A stretch of 64,000 nucleotides of DNA from Bradysia coprophila (Eukaryota > Arthropoda > Insecta > Diptera > Sciaridae). Position numbers and translations under genes: made by a program. Below, one piece after another: positions 14,785 to 30,415 of the stretch (position 1 is the stretch's first letter; each line of letters starts with the position of its first letter). The notes beneath the pieces are model-generated. The model was not told where the DNA came from. It made no database searches and was given only the letters and a program-made list of their open reading frames with translations. Location of the stretch: the NCBI RefSeq assembly GCF_014529535.1, contig NW_023503608.1:8482501-8546500 (forward strand), in the 5' to 3' direction.

Positions 14785-15310
14785 GTGCCATTCGAACGAA
14801 ACCAAGTTGACAGGGTGACAAAAATGCAAGAACATTTTTTACTTTTTCAAATAAATTTTAATTCGAAACTCTACAAATGAAACTTTGATGAATAAACAAT
14901 GTCTCAACGATCAATGTACAGTACAAATGACGCAGAGACTCACAAAGTTCGAGAAATCACCATGGAAAATAGAGAAATCCTCTTTGGAAACTAAAGCTCA
15001 AATGTAACAGATTTTCGTATAATTCTATTACATTTCTAGTACATACATTTTGTCGTAACATTACTAATGTCAGCGCTCTCTTTTTTTGTGAGCCAACTTC
15101 ACAGACATTTCACGGACATTTTACCAGAGTGAAGTTATATCACCGGAAAATAGAGCATGAACCACACTCGTTTTGGAAGTAGTTTACTGTCTTTTAACTT
15201 CATTTTTCGATACTCTTGCCAAAAGGCTGAATAGTAGGTTACATAGGATGTTGCGAAAGTAATTCATTACACGAGATAACAATTTTGTGATAAAATCAAG
15301 CACATAAGTG

Positions 15311-15424
15311 TGTTTTTGAGTAACAAGCTTCGGTAATTGTTGTTTTTTTTAATGTAGAGCCGAAGGGAAACAACTACACTTGTCGAAAAACAGTTTAGTT
15401 GCAAAAGCAAGTTACTCAAAAACG
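15311..15424. repeat. Inverted repeat, foldback
   Basis: GTTTTTGAGTAAC on the left pairs with GTTACTCAAAAAC on the right, extended imperfectly inward. Small MITE-like foldback between DEF8 and the aldo-keto reductase gene. Nothing else is seen in 14850-15700. Confidence 0.55.
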
Positions 15425-15726
15425 ACTTCTAAAAAAATAATCCCAAAATAATCCCTGGAAGTCGATGACCCCTCGCTCAAAAACATACGAATGAGTTTGC
15501 GAGCATCAAAAAAGTTGTTTCCGAAGTAATAAAGTACATAGCTGCATCCAATACATTCTGTTTTACTACCTGCCCTATGCGAAAGTTGGTTTATGTATAA
15601 GAAAATGGAAATGAACCGAAAATAGTTCACATGTAATGGATAATTTTACCGGGGCATATTGCTATGTAATGGTCAATTTTGGCATTGGGCAGGTAGTAAA
15701 TTCTTTTCCATCTATCTAACATATTA

Positions 15727-15859
15727 CAGTCGGAGAAAAATAGATTTCAGGATTTTAAGAGACATTCTCTCATTTCGCATGTTATTTCAAATCTCAATTG
15801 AGAGAATTAGAGAAATAATGCTATCTCTAAAAAACCCAAAATCTATATTTCTCCGACTG
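15727..15859. repeat. Tc1/mariner-type MITE
   Basis: The terminal inverted repeats read CAGTCGGAGAAA.ATAGATTT and are flanked by TA on both sides (15725-15726 and 15860-15861). Length, TA target and CAGT start fit a mariner-derived MITE. The interior has purine-rich GAGA words. Confidence 0.75.
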
Positions 15860-15861
15860 TA

Positions 15862-16856
15862 TGTAGGAAGTCATCTAGGAATTAGAAAAATTAGAATTAA
15901 TTTGTCGCAAATAATGATTAACTATGAATTGATCGAACGGAAAGATTAAAAAATACTCTTAATGAACAACCCCCATGTGTTGCGTTGTAGTTTTTTTCAT
16001 ACTCTTCATGCTCTACGATTAGAACTGTACAACCAAACACACATTTTCTAACATTTACGAAAAAACGTTCGTTATCAAAGCGAAGATATGAATTGCCTGT
16101 TATTTATAGCCCAAAATTCATAAAACGAGAATATTAAAAAAAATCCAACGCATTATATAAATTATCGAAACATGATAGAGTGAGTGAGATGAGAGTCTAG
16201 GTCGTCTAGGTGTAGGTATATTAAACGACAACATTGCGAATTTTAGAATTATAAAAGAGCTGTGATGTAACAATCGCCAGTGTTTTGGTGTATCGACTCC
16301 ACAGCAAATCGTCGACTCAAGTTCAGGTTCAAGTTTGTTCATGTAATTTTGCGTTATAATGCTCAATTCTTATTATTATTCGACTCGATTTTAAATTCGA
16401 TTTAAAATTTGGAATAATGTTTACGTTACATGCAAACCGGCAAACACGTAGCAAAAATTTCGTACTTTTCGGTATCATTTTGATTCGTTGGCTGAAGCAA
16501 TTTTTGAGAACTTGAGAATTCGATAGAGAAAAAAATATGAAAGAAATTCAAAAGAAAGATAATGTGTAGAAATGTGTTGACTACGCACGATTGCTCGGTG
16601 GTTATTCTCATTCATAGCAAATAATGTGATGTTAAACCGGTGCGCAGTTGAATTATTTCCTCGTATTTTGTAAAGCGAGTTTGAATTTTACGATTTTAGG
16701 TCTTTTTTTAGAAAATTAGAATTTTCCCATCTGTATGAGTCGATCTGTAGATCTAAGTAGTTTCAAAAAATCTTTTACTTCATTATTTTCACCATACGTT
16801 TTGCAAGTCAGCATTGTAATTTTTTCTTCATTTTCACCATTCATAGAATTCAAAAA
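15862..16856. other. Intergenic, upstream of the aldo-keto reductase
   Basis: AT-rich, with no coding region supported. The short frames at 16118-16366, 16426-16611 and 16716-16937 do not resemble known proteins; the last overlaps the AKR start on the opposite strand. Confidence 0.4.
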
Positions 16857-18241
16857 ATGGCTGATCCTAAGCAAGTTCCAAGTGTAACCTTTAATAATGG
16901 CAAGTCCATTCCAATTGTCGGTTTGGGAACTTGGCAAGCACCGGCTGACGGCTCTCTATACAGGGCAGTAAGAGGAGCTATCGATGCTGGTTATCGTCAC
17001 ATTGACTGTGCCTATGCCTACGAGAACGAAGAAGAGGTTGGAAAGGCAATTAACGATGCCATCGGTGACGGAAAGGTAAGTCACGATTTCAGTACACTTA
17101 ACGTCTAGTCATGGATCATGGAAAATGGACCAATCACCAACCAGTTACAGACGGAAGACATACGACCGTATTATTATCGGGTCTATTACTTCCATCGATC
17201 AAATTATTTTTAATCTATTGATTTCAAATCTTGTACTTAATTTTTTTTTACATACATTTACTATATAAAAGGACCATATTACCTAGAGCTTGTCATTATT
17301 TTTGTCGTCGTTATCGATAACAGATCAATTTTTCTATTAATAGGTCAAAAGAGAGGAGCTTTTCGTCACTTCGAAATTATGGCTAACCTTCTTCCGTCGC
17401 GATAGAGTTCAAATATGTGTAAAGAAAATCCTTTCCAAACTGAACACTCCTTATCTCGACCTGTGCCTAGTTCATTGGCCGATGAGTTTTGGCGATAGTG
17501 ACACCACATTGCTACCAACAGGAGACGATGGCAATGTTGTACCCGGAACTATTGACTACTTGGAAGCCTGGCAGGGATTGGAAGACTGTGTCAAAGCTGG
17601 TTTGGTCAAATCCATTGGCATTTCCAACTTCAATACGAAACAAATTGAAAGATTATTGGGTTCTGCAACCATTAAGCCGGTCACCAATCAAGTAAAACAT
17701 CGTATATAATTGAGTCTTTCGTTATAGTTATTGAATTTCACTCATCTGTTTCAACAGGTCGAAAGTCATCCATATTTGGCTCAAGTAAAATTGAAGAAGT
17801 TCTGCGAAGACAGAGGTATTACGCTCACAGCCTATTCTCCACTTGGAAATCCAGGTTCTCAGGTTAACACCGGTTCCGATAAGGACAGGCTTCTTAAAGA
17901 CGCAGTTGTTACTAAATTGGCTGACAAGTACAAGAAGTCAGCTGGTCATATCCTTCTAAAGTTCCAGGTATTTTTGAAAAATTTGATTTATGTCTTCGAC
18001 GTTATCAAACTGACATTGGCATATTTCATTATTATAGGCTCAACGAGGTGTCATTGTAATACCGAAGAGTGTCAGTGTCGAGCGCATTCAATCCAACATC
18101 CAAATCTTTGACTTTGAATTGACCGCAGCAGAGATCACCGAATTAGAGTCATTGGACCGCGGCTACCGAACATGTGACTTCAACGTAAATGGTGTTCCTA
18201 ACTTGCCCAACTTCCCATTCAAAGATCCAAATGAGGTTTAA
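16857..18241 (+). CDS. Aldo-keto reductase, AKR1-like
   Basis: Four exons: 16857-17075, 17344-17691, 17758-17967, 18038-18241, coding 326 residues, the usual AKR1 length. The enzyme reduces aldehydes and ketones with NADPH in the cytosol; the physiological substrate cannot be told from sequence. The catalytic tetrad is complete and at canonical positions: Asp50, Tyr55 ([10 protein letters not shown]), Lys84 (VTSKLW) and His117 (LVHWP). GLGTWQ near the start and IPKS...RI.SN near the end form the cofactor pocket of the (beta/alpha)8 barrel. The segment just after Lys84 ([14 protein letters not shown]) is a normal family helix. Intron 1 holds a TTAA-type MITE. AATAAA at 18298-18303 lies 57 nt after the stop. 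Confidence 0.95.
17137..17327. repeat. TTAA-type MITE, copy 2, in AKR intron 1
   Basis: Shares GTTACAGACGG at the left and TCGTCGTTATCGATAACAGA at the right with the other copies. The flanking TTAA is not preserved clearly. It makes up most of intron 1. Confidence 0.7.
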
Positions 18242-18297
18242 CGTGGCAACGGCAATTAACGTGTCATTTGTTTGTATCGATTGTACTACTTTGATTC

Positions 18298-18303
18298 AAT
18301 AAA
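18298..18303 (+). terminator. Poly(A) signal of the AKR gene
   Basis: AATAAA shortly after the stop codon. Confidence 0.6.
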
Positions 18304-18562
18304 AACACTTTTACGCAATCTGCACAGATTTTCTTTGCTTTTCTGTGTTTGTGTTTGTTGACGAGCAGAAACCTCGTTAATTTAATACGATAGAATCAGA
18401 TTATCAGGAAAGAATTATTTCTTTAGATGACTAAATGACAATTACGAGAGCCTGCCCGACGAATGGGTTCATAGCCAATTCTCCGCACAACTTGTTGTAA
18501 CTTTGGTTTGGAACCGAGTCTTTATAAACTTCAAATTATTTGCAAATTAAAACCGAACAATC

Positions 18563-18752
18563 TTAACCTGATACAGACGGCAGTAATATGACCAGTATTA
18601 TTATCGGGTCTATTACTTCCATCGATCAAAGTATTTTCAATCGGTTGATTTAAAATCTTGTACTTCAATTTTTTAACATGTATTTTACTGTATAAATGAC
18701 CATATTACCTAGAGCTTGTCATTGTTGTTGTCGTCGTTATCGATAACAGATA
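18563..18752. repeat. TTAA-type MITE, copy 3
   Basis: TTAACCTGATACAGACGGCA at the left end, with the shared GTTATCGATAACAGAT near the right end; the right terminus is lost or diverged. Orientation is the same as copy 2, 1.4 kb away. Confidence 0.75.
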
Positions 18753-19380
18753 ATAATGAAATCGGGAAAGACACTGAGGACTTGGTTCAGTAAAAACCAA
18801 AGCAATATCAATACAACCCTCCCTACTAACCTTTATTCGGACCAATTCTCATCAGGCATTCGCATTATTGACCTGAGCCAATTTTCAAAACTTTATTTTA
18901 AATAAAGTTTACAAATTTGCAAAAAATGTTTTCTCTTCGAATACTTTTGACGAGAGTTATTTTCAATCATGTATGGAGATAGCTGATAGCCGTACCAATA
19001 CATTCGGAGTTTTCATTTTCCCTAATTTTAGTGAAAATAAGGTCACAATGCAAAGCGACGAATTGTATCTAGAAAATTTTCGAAAGGAATGTCTGGTCGA
19101 TATTTTTTGAGTGTTACACTTACAGTGGGTGGTGGATAAGATTACACGTAAACAGATGCAACATCTCCCATAGCTGTGCAGATTCATTATCTATTTTGCT
19201 TTTATTTGAGCAGCAGTGCTGTGAGCATATTCATAAATAAAAAAGTGATAAGATGAAACTATTGCCTATACTACGTTGATTGTTGGGATGATCGAAATTT
19301 AATCTTTCAGAACGGCCTAGTCATTATTTTTATTGACACATGAAGCAAAAGAAGATACGCATATTTAATAGTATATTACT
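18753..19380. other. Intergenic, no gene seen
   Basis: No coding region supported; AT-rich unique-looking sequence before the next repeat cluster. Confidence 0.4.
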
Positions 19381-19525
19381 TCCGAGGTTCCAAGTTGTGT
19401 CCCCTTCGGGTCGGGCTGTAACACCCCACTTGTCAAATAACAACTTGGAACCTCGTAAGTACAATGCTTTACGTGATTAGGCAATGTAAATGAAAATGAA
19501 ATATGCCGTAACACGTAATGAGTAT
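19370..19525. repeat. Palindromic repeat, inverted copy also in MON2 intron 1
   Basis: CGAGGTTCCAAGTTGT (19383-19398) pairs with its complement at 19440-19455 around a CCCTTCGGGTCGGGCTGTAA core. The element and about 60 bp of flank recur in reverse orientation at 49600-49780. Confidence 0.75.
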
Positions 19526-19590
19526 ATATTATACGGCTGGAGGGAATGCTGCACAAAAATCGTGTGACAAGATTTACATATAACAATAGA

Positions 19591-20092
19591 CAGTTTGAGC
19601 AAATGACGAAAAAATTATAAGTCAACTTATAAGTTGGAAACTATAAGTAACTTTCCAGAACTTCTTGTATGAAGATGTGACCTATAATTTCCAACTTATG
19701 AGTTGACTTTAGAGATGTGCGGGCCGCCCGAAAATGTCGGGCCACCCGGGTTTTTATCCGGCCCGACCGGGCCTGGACCGGGCGGGCTTCAAATCTGTCG
19801 GGCCGAGCTTGGACCGGACCTAAAAAATCAAATTTTTGGCCCGATTTTCAAAGTTTCGCGCACTTTTTTATATGAAATTTGCTTTCGGGCCGCCCGAAAA
19901 TGTCGGCCCGTCCGAGTTTTTATCCGGCCCGATCGGGCTTGGACCGGACGGGCTATAAATACGTCGGGCCAGTTCGGGCCGGGCTTTAAAAATGAATTTC
20001 GGACCGGGCTTCGGGCCGGACGGGCTTCAAAAAAACATCGGCCCGCACACCTCTAGTTGACTTATAAATAAATACGCCATTTGCGGGAGCTG
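19591..20092. repeat. TIR element interrupted by a second element
   Basis: Termini CAGTTTGAGCAAATGACG and CGCCATTTGCGGGAGCTG belong to the same family as 443-1081. The interior is interrupted by the GC-rich element at 19710-20055, so the host MITE itself is only about 150 bp here. Confidence 0.7.
19710..20055. mobile_element. GC-rich non-autonomous element with 8-bp target duplication
   Basis: Terminal inverted repeats TAGAG(A/G)TGTGCGGGCCG, flanked by GTTGACTT on both sides (19702-19709 and 20056-20063). The interior is a strikingly GC-rich series of GGCCCG/CGGGCC words in both orientations with TTTTTATCC and GGGCTTCAAA spacers. An 8-bp duplication plus TAGRG termini fit the hAT superfamily. 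No transposase. A 117-codon open frame through it is a by-product of composition. Confidence 0.85.
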
Positions 20093-20441
20093 TACAATTA
20101 TCCGCATTTGCTCGGTATATTATGGACAAATACTTTGATTTTAATTTTAATTTACAAAAACTTGTCATTTACCAACGTCGTTTCCCCCTCGATGCAGCGA
20201 TACATCGTCTGCCATTTCCAAAAGGTTAATTTACTCGATTTATATTATTCACATTGGTCTTTTATGCAACGGCTGACTATGTCCTCACCTTTAACATTTG
20301 AATTTACATTTTTTGTAATTAAGAAAGGAAAGAACGCATAACACGTATAGTATACCTCCAAACATTGTCTGCTCGACATCGGATTCTATAAGGCCTATCG
20401 TTTTTATTTTTCTTTGTGAAAATCATTCTACTGAATCGAGC

Positions 20442-24754
<4,313 letters not shown>

Positions 24755-24761
24755 GATAACT

Positions 24762-24767
24762 AATAAA
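24762..24767 (+). terminator. Poly(A) signal of the PTGR1-like gene
   Basis: AATAAA 8 nt after the stop. Confidence 0.55.
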
Positions 24768-25152
24768 TTGAAGAAGACGAAAAAGCTCGGGAACTCACGG
24801 ATCTGACAGAAAAAGCATTTTTGATTCTTTATCATGCAAAATTGAACGTCTATTTTCATAGATTTCTACCGATTTCCATCGATTTTCACGAATTACCTCT
24901 GACACAAGTTATCGTAATTTTTCTCAATTTTTTTGTTCTGTTGGCATAATAAGTACATAAAACACGGAAGACGGACATATTGCGCTATCATGAGCACGAT
25001 CCGTCACTTAACTTAACACTTATTTGGAAAGTGATTAAAATCGAAACACGAGTTTACTTGGATGCATTTTAGTTGAAAGAAATAGTAACACGGTATACTC
25101 ATAGTATTCATAGTTGCTATACTTAAGAATTAAATCTAAAGCAAATTCCCAA

Positions 25153-27826
25153 TTATCTCCTGCAATGGTACACGTTGCTTGATTGTGAAGCTGAAAAATA
25201 ATTGTTCAATAGTTACAGATGGGAATAACTCAACGAGAACGAGAAACTTACGAGCCTGCTGCACAGTATGATGTGATTGTTGCAATACTTGATGCGGCAG
25301 CAATGCCTGATGGGGTTGGAATGGTTGCTGCAATGCTGGCGATCCATAGTAGACGGTCTTAGCTCTGCCTCGTATTTGAGATATGACACGAGGCTGCTGA
25401 TTAGAACCGCCCTGAGTAAAACCGGAAACGTGATCATGCGAGCCATTCTGCGCTGCTGAATTTACTTGATTCGATGGTCGCGGCAGGACTGATCTGTCTT
25501 GCACAGATCGTTGAATTATCCTAGGTAGATTTTGATGTGGAGTTGCATTTGCCGGTTTCGGTGTTTTCGGCATTGTGGGCTGTGTGCCATAGGTATTTGC
25601 AGCCGAAGTCGTGGGCTGTGCGTCATAGGTATTTGCTGCCGAAGTCGTGGGCTGTGCGTCAGAACTATTTCCTGCCGAAGTCGTGGGCTGTATTGTGTGT
25701 TGTGCATTGTGCATATACATGTACGACGTGGAAGGTATAACCATTTGCAAATATTCCATTGATTGCGGTCCAGATGCTTGGGTTGAGAATTGGGTCGGGC
25801 TGTGTAGGGTCGTGTCTATATTCCATCCAAGGCCGTTCGGAAAACCCGCAAAACTTTCAGCTGGTGAGGTGGAATTTCTTATTGCATTTGTGGGATTCAC
25901 TGCATTTACCGACAGAGTATGAGAATGTTGCGAGTTTGCTGGAGCAGTAGTCGATGAAACATTTCTCATTTCTTCGATGTTTCGGACTCTTATTGGTAAT
26001 ATCTTGCTGATCGTTCTGCTTGTTTCCGCCGCAGGGGCCGGATCGTCCTTGGTTAAATCTTTTAATTTCGCCTCTTGCTCCTTAAACAATTTGGAAAGGT
26101 TTTCCTTAGACTGTTTCAGACTATCTATCTGAAGTGCCATGACATGAAAATTATTTTCCTGCAATTTAAGTTTTTCTTCATATTCTTTGATCTTCAGGTC
26201 GCGGTCTGCAATCTTAAAATCACGCTCTGCAATCATTTGTTCACGCTCCATAATCTTTAAGTCGCGTTCCGCTATCATCCGTTCTCGTTCTGCTATTGTA
26301 TTTTCCCTTTCGCTTACAATTTGATGCAGACCATCGATAGACTGTTGCTGCTCGAGTACTGCCGTTTCATACTCTTTGACTGACTCAGTAAACAAATTGA
26401 TTGAGTTTTTATTTTGCCTAGCCTGTTTTTCTGCTTCTTTGTCGAACTTTTGTACACCTACATCTCGAGTGAACGCTCTCTTCTCCGTCTGCTGTGAGAT
26501 GCTACGAGTTTCTATGTGAGTCACAAAGATCTCATCGTTGGCTTTACCAGCAGATTGCCAGTTTTGCTGACCTTCGGAATTTAGACGATGATTTTCTTTG
26601 CTTTTTATTATAAACTTTCCATCTACGCTGTGAACAGTGTAACAGTCGTCACTGACAACGATTTCTCTCGAACTTTTTCCATGTCTTTTTAAGGAATCGA
26701 CATTCAAGCGGCGAAGTGTCAGTGTTGGATTCCATATATCATCTTTGTGTTGAGGGTCCTGATTCTCGATTGCGGTAGTAGTACTTCCAATTCTTTTTGA
26801 ATCTTTTGGACGGATGAAACATTTGATTTTGTCTGCTGGCGTTTCTTTTGTACTAACAGATTTAGATTGCTTTCGGGTTTTGTAGTCTTCTGAATTTACT
26901 CCTAGATTTGATGAATTGTTGAGTGTTGCGGATGTCTTCCTATCAACTTTCAGTGACATGCCAGGAGCCGTGCTGAGTACCGATTTTTCAGACATGATTT
27001 CGGTCAAACAGATCTTCTTTTCATTAAAGTTCGGGTGATCTCTTTCTTTTGACAATCGCTTTTTCGTGGATTTGTGAGTTTGAACAACCACCAAACGATT
27101 TGCCGAGCTTTCGGAGGATGTTGAATGTCGTTTTGATGACGAGTCACGCCGATGTGATGACGAGTCACTTCGATGTGATGAAGAGTCACGTCGATGTGAT
27201 GAAGAGTCACGTCGATGTGATGAAGAGTCACGTCGATGTGGTGAAGAGTCACGTCGATGTGGTGAAGAGTCTCGTCGATGTGATGATGACTTTGAACGTT
27301 TTAATGGTGTTATAGCTCCATACAACGAGGACCTGCGTTCTTGATGTGAAAATGATGATTGATTTGAAGAAGGTTGCCAATCTCCACGATTTGGTATGTT
27401 TTTCAAATAATCTTTGGACTTTAGTGCCATTGAATCGTTTGTGATTTTACCTTTGGTATTCGATATATGTGATCGTTCTGCAGCAGTTTTGATTGGTAAT
27501 AACGGTGTTGGTAGTCGAGAACCGGTTGTCTTCACTACAATGTTTTTTTGTTTGGCCAAACTTGGTCCAGCTTTCTTTAGGTTACCAGATGTATTAATCG
27601 AAATTGAATTTTTCGACTTCTTTGTTGGTAAATTCGGGGTATCGATGAACATAGTTTGCCTTCTTCCAGATATCGACGCCAGTGACGCCGTTTGTGGATT
27701 GAAGAACGTAGTTTTTCGTCTTGCACTTATTGAATGATTCGTGCACCCAGCATTTTCCTTTCGCGATCCATCGCGATCGTTGGTTGTTCGCATAAATGAA
27801 AGAGAAATATTTGAAGAAGAGTTCAT
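25153..27826 (-). CDS. Uncharacterised 870-residue coiled-coil protein with KEN boxes and RRDSS repeats
   Basis: Two coding exons, 27826-25252 and 25190-25153 (GTAAGT donor, TTTTTCAG acceptor), changing the end to ...PSQSSNVYHCRR. Not recognised. From the N-terminus: a basic Ser/Thr-rich region with a KEN box at residues 23-25 and two similar motifs, RRKTTF and RRQTMF; then 8 tandem copies of HRRDSS(S/P) at about 179-232; a second KEN (KSKENHR); an acidic/basic segment; a long coiled coil at about 480-595 with ERD(L/F)KI(M/A) heptads; a PTTSA...DAQ triple repeat at about 712-752; and a Gln-rich tail. The make-up suggests a nuclear or cytoskeletal, possibly cell-cycle regulated protein, but that is inference. 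An acceptor-like TATTACAG just upstream of the ATG suggests a 5'-UTR intron. Large single-exon frame with coding-like periodicity supports a real gene. Confidence 0.75.
27131..27290 (-). repeat. 21-nt coding tandem repeat
   Basis: About eight copies of a 21-nt unit encoding HRRDSS(S/P). Near identity at DNA level among neighbouring units indicates recent slippage or unequal exchange; good candidate for length polymorphism. Confidence 0.85.
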
Positions 27827-28005
27827 TTTTTCCTGTAATAAAAAATATTCTGGAATTAGACGTCAACCGAAAATGCTTATACGTAAAAAAACACGTAACA
27901 AGTAACATCCAAAATTGTACACGAAACAAATCATAAGGAAGCTATTTATACTGGGGAAGAAAGCAACGCACAAGTTGCGTTGAAAACAGTTGGAAACTTT
28001 CATTT

Positions 28006-28126
28006 CCCGAGTAAAAATAAAAGTCTCAAAGGTTCGAAAAGAGACGTCTCACGTCTCACAATACAAAGGATTTGAGACTGTGAGACGTCTCTTTTCGAAC
28101 ATTTGAAACTTTTATTTTTACTCGGG
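28006..28126. repeat. Long palindrome, 47-bp arms
   Basis: 28006-28052 and 28080-28126 are nearly perfect inverted copies beginning CCCGAGTAAAAATAAAAG; the arms end in GAGACGTCTCAC, itself a palindrome. Located 180 bp upstream of the start codon of the coiled-coil gene, in its probable promoter or 5' UTR. Confidence 0.85.
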
Positions 28127-28264
28127 TTGATATTTGATGATTCGAAGCGAGGTGTGAGTAAAGTGAATGTTGTAAAACATGTATCAACTGCAGCGTATCT
28201 GCAAAAAAATTGTTCGAAATAATCTTATCGTGGTTCATGAATTTATAGCTTTTTTAAATTAAAA

Positions 28265-28369
28265 GCATCATTCATAAAGTATGTCACTTGTGACGGGCAT
28301 TTCTATCTATTTCTAACACGTTTTCAACAATATCTCTTTCAAACATGCGACATACTTTATGAACGATCC
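28265..28369. repeat. MITE with TIR around CATAAAGTATGTC
   Basis: GCATCATTCATAAAGTATGT on the left pairs imperfectly with ACATACTTTATGAACGATCC on the right. About 105 bp; no coding content. Confidence 0.65.
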
Positions 28370-28838
28370 CTTACGAATTTCGATTTAAAATTATCGTTAA
28401 TGGTGCTATGATTTGATTGAGCACAAAGCGCGATACAAACAGTGAATGTACCGAATGCACGCGCATGCTTCCAAACATTCTCGCACTGTCAATATTGAAA
28501 CTTAAAAATTTATCGATATATGTAGCACGAACCACTGGAAGATACCTTAATTCGTTTACAAGCAATACATATCGATCGCGAACCGAACGAGATCAGTTTC
28601 ACACACGTAAAGTTTGAAATCTTGGACAAAGCTAAGTTTCAGAGACAGGGAACCGGTTTTTCATTCAACGATTGCACTCTTGTATTTACCACTGTAGTTT
28701 TTCTTTTCAAATTAATCAATCAATCAAATTAATCTTGTTGTTAAACTCAGATTCTTAACTGTTGGCTTGTCCTTCAACAAAATAAATTTTCACAATGCAT
28801 TAGGTAAATCTGTTGACACTTAAAAAAACACTTTTACT

Positions 28839-29792
28839 GCACGGTGCGTTTAAATTCACGCCGTAAGTGCGGTCGAAATTCAAAATGGAAAGTACGGAGG
28901 TCTTTTTAACGTAGCGTCATTTTCATACAAGGAAGCATTGAAATGTATTTTTTGGTTCATTTTTTCATCGAATCGTTCACTTAAAATTCAAATTTTAGGC
29001 ACACTTACGGCGTGAATTGGACTAAATTAAGAGTGAGATGTACATGACTCAAATATTTTGCTTTAGTATTGTTCTTCGTGTTAAAAGAATCTTTTAAGCA
29101 AAAAAAAAATAGTTCGTTATAGGCGGTGACTTTTTCGAGTTAGAGCACCTCGAAGCAGGGCCTATTTTTTAGAATTTAAAAATCCTAAAAAATTCTACAG
29201 ATTTCTAGAAATTCTGAAATTTTCGAAAAAATTCCGTAAATTGATAAAATAGAATTTTTAAGAAATTTGTAGAAAAATTTTGATCCCTTAGAAATATGTA
29301 GAATTTTTCAGAATTTCAATTCTAAAAATAGGCCCTGCCTCGAAGTGTAGGTCAGGTGTACTATGTAAGAGCTTTTCCTGAATTTTGAGATCAAAAAGAG
29401 TTATATGTTGTTGATTTTGTTATTGTGTCACATTGTGGGAATCATTAACTTTACGATGATACCATGCAAGCCCAACTTCAATTCTTGTTAGTAAATTTAC
29501 ATTTTCGAATCCTAAAAAAACAAAAATTTGAAGTCGGTCTGTATGGTATGGTATGGTAAAGGTGATGATGTACATTATGTCGCAAAATCAACAAAGGAAA
29601 CTTTTTCCGATCTCAAAATATAGTAAAAGCTCTGACCTACACTACAAAGGGTTTTAACTCGAAAAAGTCACCGCCTATGGCCAACTTTCCTTTTGCTCAA
29701 ATGATTCTTTTTAACACGAGGAACAATACTGAAGAAAAAAAAATTTGAGCTTCATCTCACTTTAAATTAAGTCCAATTCAAACGCACCGTGC
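28839..29792. mobile_element. Foldback element with a nested MITE
   Basis: Ends GCACGGTGCGTTTAAATT and its complement. Inside, long subterminal blocks also pair (GGCGGTGACTTTTTCGAGTT near 29122 with its complement near 29660). The 29156-29337 element is inserted within. No protein is encoded. Confidence 0.75.
29156..29337. mobile_element. hAT-type MITE, 182 bp
   Basis: CAGGGCCTATTTTTAGAATT-like inverted ends, flanked by the 8-bp duplication CCTCGAAG (29148-29155 and 29338-29345). CAGGG start plus an 8-bp duplication is characteristic of hAT. The interior is a run of AGAATTTT/AAATTCT words in both orientations. Confidence 0.88.
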
Positions 29793-29904
29793 TGTGAGAG
29801 TACGCTTCAGGAACATAGAATTTGTGAAAATATTTTCGTTAGGTTCAGAAAGCTTACTTAACCCGAAGGGGAAACTACGCGAGGAAACTCTGTCGCACCT
29901 ACTT

Positions 29905-30000
29905 CCATTGGAGTACTAAGTCCTTCTATTGGCGCACTATTCCCTTATATTGACGTACTATTTCCTTCTATTTACGTACGATTTTCTTCAATTGGTCGGT
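29905..30000. repeat. Degenerate tandem repeat, about 25-bp unit, 4 copies
   Basis: Units resemble CTTCTATTGACGTACTATTTC. Function unknown. Confidence 0.6.
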
Positions 30001-30415
30001 CACCAATAGCAAATAGCACCTGTCCCAGTATTTGCTCGCGTAATTTTCCCCGAAAATAAAATCTAAAGCTGAGAAAATATAAAACAGATATCCACTATAT
30101 TGCTTATGATAACTGTTTCAAGGAAGATATTCCAGACACCCTTTTGCACCGATTCGATAATATTGGTAAATTGAATTATTTATTACGCTCACCCAAAACG
30201 CTCGAATATTACCATCCAATTTTAAACACATAACAAATTAAAAATAACAAAAAAAATCAGAGATTGTTGTCTCGTCTCGTCTCTATTATATTTTCAGGTA
30301 GAATTTTTTAAGCAAACAGGTTTTAAAGGTAGGTTTTCTATTTGTGTAACAACATTTCACTTTCAAAGGAACAAAGCAGAGCTAAGTTTTAAATTATTGC
30401 ACAATGCACTGCAAT

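Noticed and set aside
19703-20056. 117-codon open frame through the GC-rich element
   Set aside because: It is a by-product of the stop-free CGGGCC words and lies entirely within a non-coding transposon with defined ends.
25136-25251. Read-through C-terminus of the coiled-coil protein (KFLVLVELFPS...)
   Set aside because: A strong GTAAGT donor and TTTTTCAG acceptor mark an intron here; the read-through is intronic sequence.
27049-27315. Antisense frame with MTSHVDVMKSHVDV-type repeats
   Set aside because: Shadow of the 21-nt RRDSS repeat on the other strand.
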